Part shown: in pieces, positions 45,401 through 55,600 of the stretch
How the letters are laid out: each line of letters begins with the position of its first letter
Position numbering within the stretch: the stretch's first letter is position 1
Source of the DNA: Chlamydomonas sphaeroides
Lineage: Eukaryota > Chlorophyta > Chlorophyceae > Chlamydomonadales > Chlamydomonadaceae
Direction: 5' to 3'
Length of the DNA: 64,000 bases
Assembly (NCBI GenBank): GCA_001662425.1
Contig: BDDC01000100.1
Span: forward strand, 48,968 to 112,967
Notes under the pieces: generated by a model
Databases searched by the model: none
Seen by the model: only the letters and a program-made list of their open reading frames with translations
What the model was told of the DNA's origin: nothing
Made by a program: the position numbers and the translations under genes

Positions 45401-48175
45401 CGCTCTCACGGCCGCCGGTGGCGTCACACGGTTCCCCCACCCAGCTGCCGTCAGGCCCGGCCTCGCCCCAAGCCGGGCCTGGTGAGCCTGGAGCGCTGCC
45501 GTCACCGGCGCTCCAACGGCTGCTGCCGCCACGTGGGGCCTCCGCTCGAGGGCTGGACGACGGCGGCCGGTCAGGGGCCTGTGCGCTCTCGCGGGCCGGG
45601 TCAGCGTCGTCCGCGGGGTCGCCCGCGGCGCGCGCGCCGCCTGCTCGCGAGGTGCGCGCTGCGCAGCGCCGGCTGCTGCGCACGGCTTCGGAGGTCTGCA
45701 GGGGGTAAGGCAGGGGACGTGGTGGGGAGGGCGGGGTGGTTGGCGGCCTGGGTTGCTGTTGGGGCGGCTGAAGGCAGGCGAGCGTCCCGACGACAGCGTC
45801 CCGGCCCATCGACGCACCGGAGGGCCCCGCCCGGGCTGCATGCCGCCGCGCGGCCAACGCCCAACGAGGTCTCACCGCAGCGTCCCGCCTCGTGCTTGCA
45901 TCCCCGCAGCATGATCCACCTGCACAGCGCGGGCGTCATTCACGGAGGTGCGTCAGGGGGGTATGCATGCACGTCTATCGATGCTAGCAGCGCATGCGTT
46001 TCCGGCAACCCTGGGTCATCGACCTACAATGGCAGCGCATGCAGTGGTAGCAGGCCTGGGCCATCCACGGAGGGGATGTGGCCCAGGCGCAGGCAGGGCG
46101 AAGGGGCATGGAGCCACCTGTTGGCAAGCCCGCACCTGCGACTGCGTGAAACTGCTGACGAGCTGGGCTGGGCGAGTGCGCGCAGGGTCAAGCAAACACT
46201 CACGGGAACGCGGGATGTGTCAGCAGCCGGCACATAGCTAGCGTGCACGCTCCGTCCTTTCATGGACTGAGGCCCGCCCCCGCTCGTGCCCGCTGCTGGT
46301 GATTTCCCATCCCCCAACGTCCTCCTCCCCTCCAGACCTCAAGCCCGGCAATGTGCTGCTGACCAGGTCGCAGCAGGACGCGCGCGGCTTCATCGCCAAG
46401 GTAGGCGTGGCGCGGGGGCCCAGGGCCGGGGCATCATCAAGTGGCATCATCACGGCGATAAGGTGCGCCGGAGGCGGGTCGAGCGCCGGACTGGGGTTAA
46501 GAGTTACAGGACACGCAATTGGTCTCGGCCGGCAGCCAGATGCTGGTCGTTGGCGCGCGCCCCACCACGCCCTGTCCGCCCGGCTTCTCCCCTTAGCCCC
46601 CACCTTGACGTCTTGAGGTTCTGAACGCCCTCGATTGCCTTGAGGTTCTGAACGTCCTCGATCGCCTTGAGGTTCTGGACGCCCTCGATCGCCTTGAGGT
46701 TCTGGACGCCCTCGATCGCCTTGAGGTTCTGGACGCCCTCTATCGCCGGGCCTCCGTTCGCGGCGATCGGCTGATCTGCGAGCCACTGTCCGACTCCTGG
46801 CATCCTGCCCATGGGACCACCTGCGTCGCCCTCACATCTGCTCGCCGGGCATGCACCACGACACCTGGCAACCCCTGCCGACCGACCGTGCCACTGCCTC
46901 TTACTCCCCTTCCTGCCATCCGCTGCCTCACCTGCCCCGCCCCTCTCCCGCCGCCTCGCCCTGGCAGGTCGGCGACTTCGGCCTGGCGCACCTGCTGCCG
47001 GCCGACGGCAGCCGAGTGGACTCGAGCAACTGGGGTGAGGCAGGCAGCAGCGAGCAGGGTGGGCGGCGGACTCCAGCTACATACCGTATGCCTGCTGGTA
47101 GCTGGTTAGCCGGTATGTAGGGTAGCCAGCTAGCCACCACACTTCGCCGTCGCCTGGACTGGGTGGAGTAGCTGAGATGGATAGTGGGCTGAGGTGAATG
47201 GGAGCAACGCGGTTGGGGTGGAGGCGGCGGAGGGGCGGTCCATGCGTATGGGGTCAGCGGGCCCTACATAAGCAGCCTTACATGTTATGCACATGCCCGC
47301 GCCTTCGCCAGCGCGGCGCGGCCGGGGGATGCACGCTGCCGCCGTCGGCAGCTTCCCTGCCTTCCGTAACACAGGGGCCGGCCGATATGTGTCAAGCCAG
47401 GTACCCTGGAGGCGGCGTGCAGCTCGCTATGGCCCAACTGCTGCCCCCGTGCCTACCCGCCGCCCCCCTGCCCCCTTCCCCGACCGACACACTCACGCAG
47501 GCACGTTGGCGTATGCCAGCCCCGAGGCGCTCAATGGAGAGCTCAAGAAGAGTTCGGACGTGTGGAGCTTCGGCGTCCTGCTGTACGAGATGATGACCGG
47601 CAAGCGTCCGTACGAGAATATGACGGCGGGTACGTGGATGGCCCTGCTGGCCTGGCGGCCTGGCTGCCTAGCTGCCCGGTCCGCGCAGCCAAGCGCGAGG
47701 GTGGCTAGCTGGTACAGAAAGCTGATTGGGACATGGTACGGAGTGGCTGCGAGGCTTCCGAATGGACTTGCGCGCGCTCCCTTGCTCAGCCTGCCCCTGC
47801 CCTGCCTTTCCTCCCTACCCACCCTCCGCCCCGCAGCTCAAATCCTGATGGGCGTGGTCATGCAGGGCCTGACTCCCGATTTCCCAGACGGCGGCTGGCC
47901 GCAGCTGTGCGCGCTGGTGCGTGGGGAAGGGATGAAGCGCCGGCTCGCCAGCAGAGCCATCTGCCTCGCCATCCATAATCACTTCATGAGCACGCCCTCA
48001 AGCTGATGAATTGATCTTACCCGCGGATCAAGTGCGCTGGGTCGCTGGTAAACTGAGCTCGCCCGCTGGTCAACTAAACTCGCAGGCGCGGCGCTGCGTG
48101 GCACAGGAGCCCCGCGATCGGCCCACCTTCCGGGAGTTGGAGGCGACCCTGGTGGACATGGAGGAGGCGCTGAGG
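42417..48175 (+). CDS. TKL/Raf-like non-RD protein kinase, 3' end uncertain
   Basis: Thirteen exons: 42417-42815, 43037-43097, 43182-43249, 43574-43642, 44251-44407, 44677-44787, 45179-45704, 45910-45947, 46336-46400, 46968-47034, 47501-47629, 47837-47916, 48086-48175; phases agree, 620 residues. It starts MGNVAACVRG, a possible N-myristoylation signal, at a good context (ccATGG); joining that exon to the kinase is inferred. Kinase motifs: GQGAFG loop (149-154), Lys in GAEAAAKLV (K169), helix-C Glu in SIREAIV (E185), hinge QEYCDCGTL, catalytic loop HGDLKPGN (475-482), DFG in VGDFGLAHLL (501-503), ASPEAL, SDVWSFGVLLYEMMTG, RDRPTFREL. HGD replaces HRD, so it is a non-RD kinase, yet all catalytic residues are present. 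About 150 Pro/Ser/Ala-rich residues (exon 7) lie after the hinge. Exon 6 acceptor is a best guess. Reading through the last donor would end at 48526. Confidence 0.85.
43751..43786 (+). pseudogene. Duplicated fragment of the kinase helix-C exon
   Basis: Nearly repeats the end of exon 4 and its donor: both read cagct.cggca.ccgcatgtg and then tgcaggtggg. The copy would encode PQLRQPHVLQ against QQLRHPHVVQ in the exon. It sits about 145 bases downstream in the same strand inside the intron, without the first half of the exon. Confidence 0.75.
44115..44192. repeat. 26-bp minisatellite in kinase intron
   Basis: Three copies of gcacccgcctcttgcaccca plus catcca, followed by degenerate units to about 44235. 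It forms the pyrimidine-rich run-up to the acceptor of exon 5. Confidence 0.9.
45081..45158. repeat. (CGCCTGC)n minisatellite, 11 copies, in kinase intron
   Basis: Eleven exact 7-base units just upstream of the exon 7 acceptor (45178). Being a 7-mer, it stays open in all frames and creates spurious long reading frames (repeated ACRLPP in one, GGRRQAA on the other strand). Confidence 0.95.
46612..46746. repeat. 27-bp tandem repeat, 5 copies, in kinase intron
   Basis: Units start at 46612, 46639, 46666, 46693 and 46720, with one to three changes between copies. Because 27 is a multiple of three, the minus strand reads as a five-fold peptide AIEGVQNLK inside an open frame of 102 codons (46504-46812); see findings. 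Confidence 0.95.
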
Positions 48176-48961
48176 GTGAGCGGGACATACACCGCGAGGG
48201 GTGGGGTGGTGGTGGTTGTTTGCTCGGCTGCAGGCCCGTTGTCGGTACCGGAGGAGCCCTGTGGCGTGACCGTGCCCACGTACGAGTGGACGGGCGCGCG
48301 CGGCCCATGGGTGGCGCTGCTGGACGCCGCGTGGGGTGTCTGCAGCCATCAAGAAGTAGCCGCCGCTCGTGCGGAGCGCACCGTGCCTGTGGGGCCAGGG
48401 GCCGTCAGGACGCGCGGTGTAGGGCCTGGGCTAGGTGGCGCTCAAGGCCATGCACGCGCGTGCGGGGTGTCACGCGCTCAGCACGACCGCCACACGCATT
48501 ACGGGTTTTTTTTCTACTTTACTTGAACCCACTACGGCACACGTTGAGGGCGAGCACCATGCGTAGGCGCACCGGTGTGGTGTGTCATGTGGATGATCCC
48601 ATCCACCCACGCAGCCTCAGGCCTCGGCCGGCTGCCTGTGGCCACACTTGCCGTGCCTGCCCCTTGCTACACTGCACCACGCATTCGCGACCACCGGCCA
48701 GACGCGGCACCGACTGCTGCTCGTGCCCCTTCCTGCCCCTCGTGAGCTCGCGGCGCACCGCTCGATCGCTGCTGACAACGACGCACACAAACCGCCTGCA
48801 CGCTGGCCTTTCGTCTTGCCGACCCGTGGCGCCGGCCCGCCGTCGCACCCAGTCTCCATCACCTTCTGCAACCGCAGCCTCGCAGCCCCCGTGCGACCTG
48901 ATGAGCTGCCGTACATGCTGCCCACGGCACCCTTCCCCCGCCCCCCCCCCCCCCCCTACCC

Positions 48962-49361
48962 NNNNNNNNNNNNNNNNNNNNNNNNNNNNNNNNNNNNNNN
49001 NNNNNNNNNNNNNNNNNNNNNNNNNNNNNNNNNNNNNNNNNNNNNNNNNNNNNNNNNNNNNNNNNNNNNNNNNNNNNNNNNNNNNNNNNNNNNNNNNNNN
49101 NNNNNNNNNNNNNNNNNNNNNNNNNNNNNNNNNNNNNNNNNNNNNNNNNNNNNNNNNNNNNNNNNNNNNNNNNNNNNNNNNNNNNNNNNNNNNNNNNNNN
49201 NNNNNNNNNNNNNNNNNNNNNNNNNNNNNNNNNNNNNNNNNNNNNNNNNNNNNNNNNNNNNNNNNNNNNNNNNNNNNNNNNNNNNNNNNNNNNNNNNNNN
49301 NNNNNNNNNNNNNNNNNNNNNNNNNNNNNNNNNNNNNNNNNNNNNNNNNNNNNNNNNNNNN
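48962..49361. other. Assembly gap (400 N)
   Basis: Run of N right after a 16-base C homopolymer and taccc, the same arrangement as at 19482-19505. Confidence 0.95.
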
Positions 49362-51555
49362 GCCGCCTGCTGCCACCCAACCCCCTTCGCCCCACCGCCG
49401 GCCTTCGATCGACCCCCAGCCTGCTGGCCCCGTCGCCCTAACCATATAAGGAGCAACGGTGGCCCCAGGGCTCGGGGCCGCAGCCAGCCGTGGCGGCACA
49501 CGCCGGCGCCTGGCTCGGGGCTCGCGCGGCCCCACACGAGGGACTGGCGGGGTACCCTGCATGGGACTGCGGCCAGTCCTCCAGCCAGGGTGCGGCGCGG
49601 CGGCACGCAGGCGAGTGACGCTAGGGCCGGCGCATGAGTTGTTGGGGCTGCCGAACCCGCGGTCTGCCGTCGACCACTCCATCTGCTGCGGCTGGCGGCG
49701 GTCGCTGCGGCCAGGTCCGCCCGCTCTGGACGGTGGCGGCGGGGCTCGCTACGATGGGCTGGTTGCGATGGACCGTCGCCGGCCGCCTGGCTGGCTGGGG
49801 AGCGCGGCTGCGCCCCAGGCGTTGCCTGCTAGCTGTCTGTCTGTCTGCACAGGCGCCGGCCAGGCAGCCACCTGGGGGGGCAGCCACCTGGATGCGTTGC
49901 CTGGGGGAAGCACCGCGGGAGGCACTGCGTATGAGCTGCAGGGTGGGGGCGGCTGATGTGTATTCATGGTGGGGGCGCCTGGTGGGTCTGCAGCATGGGC
50001 GCTCGCGTCGCCTGCACAACAGCGCACATGGGACCGCCCGGCGTGCGCTGATGCTCACAAGCCGCTACCACCGGGCAAATGGGCGGGGCGTTGTGGTCCA
50101 GAAGCTGCACGCACAGCCGGTTGGTCACACAAGTGGCAGCGGCTGCCGCCGCTGGCTGGGCGCCTGGTCTAGCTAGTGCGGCTACGGCCGGCTGACTGTC
50201 TAACTGATAGTATGATGTGACAGCATTCGTGTTCGTTTGCCACCGTGGCTGTGTGTGAGGTGTTGCGGCATTCGTGTTCGTTTGCCATCATGACTGTGTT
50301 GCTTGCTGGTGTACCAGCTTTCGTGTTTATTTGCCATGCATCTACTATCAATACGCCTTGCGTTCGTATGGTCTGCGGCCGAACTTGAAGTCTTCGTTGG
50401 TTGCTTGTGGTGTGTGGTGTGGCGTGTTATGTCGTGGCCAAGCAACACGTGACAGCGGTGCACGTGGGCGAGAGGGGCCGGCCTTTCTTGGCCTTCCTCA
50501 GTATGCCAATCGGCGCACACGTCCGTGGCTCCCAAGGGGACTGCTGCGGAGGCGTGGCCTAGGCTTTCAAGCGACGGATGCAAACATGAGGCGGTGAATC
50601 TATGGCGCGGAATGTAATAGGTTGCGATCGCGGGCCCGACGAAAGGAGATAGCGAGTCACGGTGGTCTACCGTTGAATGGCGCAGCCCACGGACTCTCGG
50701 CGAGCGGCTAGGCCGTCAGTGGGTGGCTGGTGTTGCATGGCATGAAGAGCCATGGAGCCACACTGACGCAGCTTTTGCTGCGGCCGCCGATAGCAAATGA
50801 TGAGCCGATCGTTACGGCAGGCATGCATGCTTGGTGTTCTATGTGTAGCCGGAGGGGGGGGGCTTGGCGGGCTGGGGCTGTCGCAGGGGGCGAGCGCGGT
50901 GCCGTGGGACGACGGTCGGTGGGTGCTAGAGGCGAGGGCCTTGGTGGCTCTTGGTGGTATCGTGTCGATGCTCGCGTGGCGGGGGATAACTGGCTTGTAC
51001 CACTCGCGCACGGCCGAAGTGGTTCTAGGTGAGGAAATGACAGGTGGCCACGGTCGTTGCAATGTGGGAGGGCCCCGCCCTTATGAGGGCCCGCGTCGGT
51101 CACACACAAAATTACACAACATAGCCGTGTCGTCACGTGGGTATGCTTTGCGTTTGGTTGTGCGCCCGTATCCGGGCTCGGAAGCCATGTCTTGCTTGCA
51201 TGGTGCATTCCTCGGTGCTGCGCGCTTACTGCTTGCATGCGAACAACGCTCGACGAGCGCCGCAGCGGCTGATGGGGACTCTGACGCCATGTTTGTAGGA
51301 CTCATTCGACCGGGTCTAGTCCGGACGGCAGGGGAGGCGGTTCGGTCCGACATGTCCTGCGCAGGGCCGCGTGGATGTGCTCATTTTCAAGGAAAGTTAT
51401 AGGAGTAACACGCGACGCTGGCGGTGGGGCAGCGGGGGCGGTGGACTGAGAGGGGAGTGCGGCCGGAGAGGTATGGGAGCGGGCCACGGGGGCGGGGGCC
51501 GGTGGAGAGCCGTGTGGGTTCGTGTCACCTGCCTGTGCGGCTATGGGCCAATCAG

Positions 51556-51645
51556 GGCTGGCTGGCTGGCTGGCTGGCTGGCTAGCTGGCTCGCTGGCTG
51601 GCTCGCTGGCTGGCTCGCTGCTGGCTGGCTGGCTGGCTCGCTAGG
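51556..51645. repeat. (GGCT)n tract with GGCTCGCT variants
   Basis: About 90 bases of imperfect ggct repeats in intergenic DNA. Confidence 0.9.
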
Positions 51646-52650
51646 GCGGTCATGCGGGGGCGGTATCGGCCCTCGAGCTGCGACAGGTGGGTGACGTGAC
51701 GGCGCCCTCGCGGGTTGTGCAGGCGCGGCCATTATTGTCGGACCAGCGTGGAAGTCAGTGGAGGGTGCCGGAGACGACCGCCAGGTGGCCGCCGCGCTGG
51801 CTGCGGTCTGGGCGGGTCGGGTGTGTGGGCATATGGCTGGAGGTGGAGCCGGGCAGCCGGCTACCTACGGCTGGCGTGCCTTGCCCTTCTGTGTGTAAAA
51901 AGGCGCCCGACGGCAGCTGCGCCCTTCCGTACGCCTCCTGGCCCTTGCATCCGGCCCGCCGCCCCGCGTGTTTCACAGCGAACGCAGTCGCCGGCGGCCG
52001 GCGGTGCAGTCTGCAGTGGCGCGGCCATGAATGTGCCGCCCCAGCGCTGGTCCCAGCCCCCGAAGCCCCGGGCCTTGCGACAAGGGGGTGCAGTTGTCTG
52101 CGTGGCTCCGCGGGCGTCCCGGGGTGCCCAGGTCGTACCATACATGGCTGCATACCGCGGCTGCATCCCCGCCCTGGTGACCCGCTTTGGCGACCTTTGA
52201 TACTTGCATCGATTCTGTCGTGAGCAGCCGCCGGAGTGGGTACCCGCTATGTCCTCGGTCCTTCCGCGTCGGCCGCCACCGTCGGGGCGCGCAAAGGGCC
52301 GGGGAGTTCCCAGGGACCGGACGAGGTTCGTGCCAGTGACGTGGGGTTTGGTCGTGTTCCGTTGTGATAGTCGTAAGATGCATCGCGTTTCGCATCGCGT
52401 CGCCCACCAACGTTGTCATTTTTACCCGAGCCTCGCACGGTTCCGACGCTCACCGCAACACCTGGACTGGTGAGGCTAGCGATACCCTACGTGCTTACGG
52501 CATCTGTACCGACTCTGCTTCTTCACAGCACTGCCGGCGATAGCCGCGGTGGCCATCGGCACAATTGGGGCGATGACCCGCTGCTGAGCAGCGCTGCTCA
52601 ACGCCCGGCGCTACGGCGGCTAGTTTATCCTGACGAGGGTTCAGCGACAC

Positions 52651-55600
52651 ATGGCAGCCCTGGGGGGCCCGTCACCGGCCTTGTCCGGAACGGGTTCATG
52701 TCGCGGGTGGCGACACCCGCAACCTCCACGCCCCGCGTCAGCTCTCGCCGCCAGCGCAGCCTCCTCATGTTGCGGATCTTCCAGCGCCTGCCACATCCCT
52801 GCTAGGTGCAGGACGCACTACCAGACAGCGCACGCGGCCACACCCCGCGCCAGCCATGCCGCGGCATGGCGTGTTGCGCCCATTCCGTTCCCCGGCTCGG
52901 CATTCGGCCCCAGTATCAGCCCAAACCTCAGTCCCCGACCGGCGGCAAGCGCACTGTCGGCGGACAGCACCGCTGCTGTCAGCGGCCGGAGGCCGTCCAG
53001 CCGCGATGTGGCTGCAGCAGCGGCGGTGGCTGGGAGTATCAGTGGCCGCCAGCGGCGTGTCTACCCTTGCTCCAATTGCGGCGCGAAGCACTTTCAATAT
53101 CACGGTATGGCAACATTGGATTCCACAGCCGACGTCTTCATTGTCATACGCATACATAGACAGGAGCAGAAGATTGTGTGGCAGTGAAGTGGTGCTGAAG
53201 GGGGCGCCGGGTCCAGGCGTTGCTGCGGGTCGGTCCGGTCGGTCGGCGGCGCACGCCGATGGAGCATGTCTCCTACCAAAACCTCGCTGGAACTCTAATT
53301 GCACGATCCATACGCGCCTCCGTGCGCATGCGCACCGCAGGCCGCTGCCCCCGCTGTCAGAAGTTCGGCACGCTGCCGCAAGAGGGCGTGGTGGAAGAGC
53401 CGGCGGCGGCCAAGGGCACGGCGGGCGGAGCAGGTGAGCTAGAAAGCGACACGAGAAGTCCCGGAGACACACACGCACCCGCCCAGTCCGCTAGCCGCTT
53501 GATCGCAGACGTCTCCGGCACCTGCCACACAACTCGCGTCCATGTCTGCAAACGCACATGCGACATTAGTACGCTTGCAGCTGCAGCTGTAATGAGGGTG
53601 TGCCCGCACCCCACCGGCAGGCGTCCAAGCGCTGATGGAGGCACAGCAGGGCCTGGCTGGCGGAGGCGGCAGCGCCCATGCCGCCGCCAGCGGCGGGCAG
53701 TCCTCCGGCTGGCTGTCGAACGGCGGCGGCGGCGACGACGACGGGCCAATGTCCCTGGCTGCGCTGGCGGCGGCGGGCGCGGGGGTCCGCGACGGCGGGC
53801 GCGGCCGCATCCCCCTCAGCGGCAGGACGGGCGCTGAAGTGCAGCGGTGAGCCGAGCTGGCATGTTTCCGCAACAGACCCTAACTGCCAATCGTTTTAAA
53901 ATATTTTGCAGTCAACGCTGGGCAGCTGTTGCGACCGACCCGGTGTGGCGCGACGATGGATGGAGGTTGTGCCCGGGCGGTCCTCGCCTTGTGGAAGCAT
54001 AGCAGGCAGCAGCGTCCGCGGAAGTCGTGGGGGTGCGCCAGCAGCCGCCTGACACGCTGCCGTCCATCCCCCAGGGTGCTGGGCGGCGGCGTGGTGCCTG
54101 GCGCGCTGGTGCTCATCGGGGGCGACCCAGGCGTGGGCAAGAGCACGCTGTCGCTACAGGTGCGATGGAGGCAGGACTGTTTCGCGGATGGACTGGGGCA
54201 AGACCCGGGGCCGACCCAGGGCGTGTGCAAACGCCAGCAAGCCTACACGGCACGGCATTCACGGCATGCTTCAGGTGTATGTTTTGTAGGCATGGCAGTC
54301 ATGTAGACATGCACGGCACGCCGGGCCCCTACCGCAGGTTGCAGCCATGATGGCCCACCCCGAGATCGACTTCGACGCCCTGGAGATCCAGTACGGTGAA
54401 AGCCCGCCGCCGTACGATGAACCGTCTCCGTACGGCCAGGACCAGCTGTACGGCGAGGACACGGGGCCGGAGCAGCCCTACGACGAGGGGCTGCCGCCAC
54501 CGGAGCCGAACGGCGAGCAGTACATTGGCGAGGGCCTGCAGCTGCCGTACCCGTACCCGGCGTACGGCAAGAATGGGCAGTTGCCATACGGCAATACCGG
54601 TGGATCGGGGCAGCTACCGGCGGCGGGCTACGACAGCTTCGGAGGGGGCCGGGTCGGCCAGGTGCGACCCGGCCCAGCCTTCTAAGCGACACATGAACAA
54701 GCATAAACATCGCGGCTTTGCCCCGTGCGCACCTTCTTGCCACACAATGCTGTGCGGTCCCCAGAACGAACGCCCTTTCCCCTGTTGCAGCCGCTTGATT
54801 CCAACGGCGTCGGCACGGCGAGCGCGGTCGCCGCTGCCGGAGGCCGACCCCGGCAGCAGCCGTGGCCGCCGGGGGCCGAGAATGGGGCCGGGCCGGCAGC
54901 TGAGTACGACCCGCCGGGTGCGCCGCCCATGGTAGCGGCGCCGCTTGTGCCGCGCAGGGTCCTGTACGTTACGGCCGAGGAGACGAGGGGCCAGGTGAGT
55001 GCGCTTGGCATTGCTTGCACTCGTCTATGATGTCACGGGATGATGTGGATGGTTTTGTGGAGTGCTCGCTGCATGGCATAGATTGAGCGGGCCGGGGCTG
55101 CACGTCTCTCGGTCGCTGCCCGGCCGCCGTCCGCCAAGGAGACGCGGGACCAGCCAGGCACCGGCCGCTCGCTCCAACCGCCAAGCAAACGGCAAACCAA
55201 CCGCCCCAACCGCCCCAACCGCCGCAGGTGTTTGACCGCAGCGTGCGCATGGGTCTGAGCGGCTGCGACCGGGTTGCTGTGCTGTCTAAGAGCGACATGA
55301 AGGACATTGTCAGTGAGTCATGCATGCACACACATACGACGAGCAATGGCAAGATCATCGCTAGGCATAGGAATAGATTTAAAATGGAGGTACAGGGGGC
55401 TGGTCCCGCCGTGATATAAGGAGGTAGGGCGCCATGTACTACATGCGCCTATGGACCGGGCGAGCGAGCGAGCGAGCGAGGGTACTGGCCGTCCTGCCTG
55501 TTCGGTCATAGGACGGGTGCGACCCAATGCCGCGCTGCTGCCGTAAACACGCAGGTGCCGTACTTCAGATGCAGCCGGATGCTGTCGTACTGGACTCCAT

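Larger units (their letters stand above)
48176..52650. other. Intergenic, repeat-rich
   Basis: May hold a last exon of the kinase, possibly inside the gap. Otherwise I see no gene: the frames around 49459-50176 and 51687-52223 are Gly/Ala/Arg-rich with no motif. A 16-C homopolymer (48941-48956) precedes the gap. A weak relative of dispersed repeat C lies near 50540. Confidence 0.5.

Noticed and set aside
46612..46746. CRISPR-like array
   Set aside because: Units are directly adjacent with no spacers; this is a minisatellite in a eukaryotic intron.
48220..49682. Frames of 180-410 codons across the fourth gap
   Set aside because: Mostly N plus poly-C and proline-rich noise.
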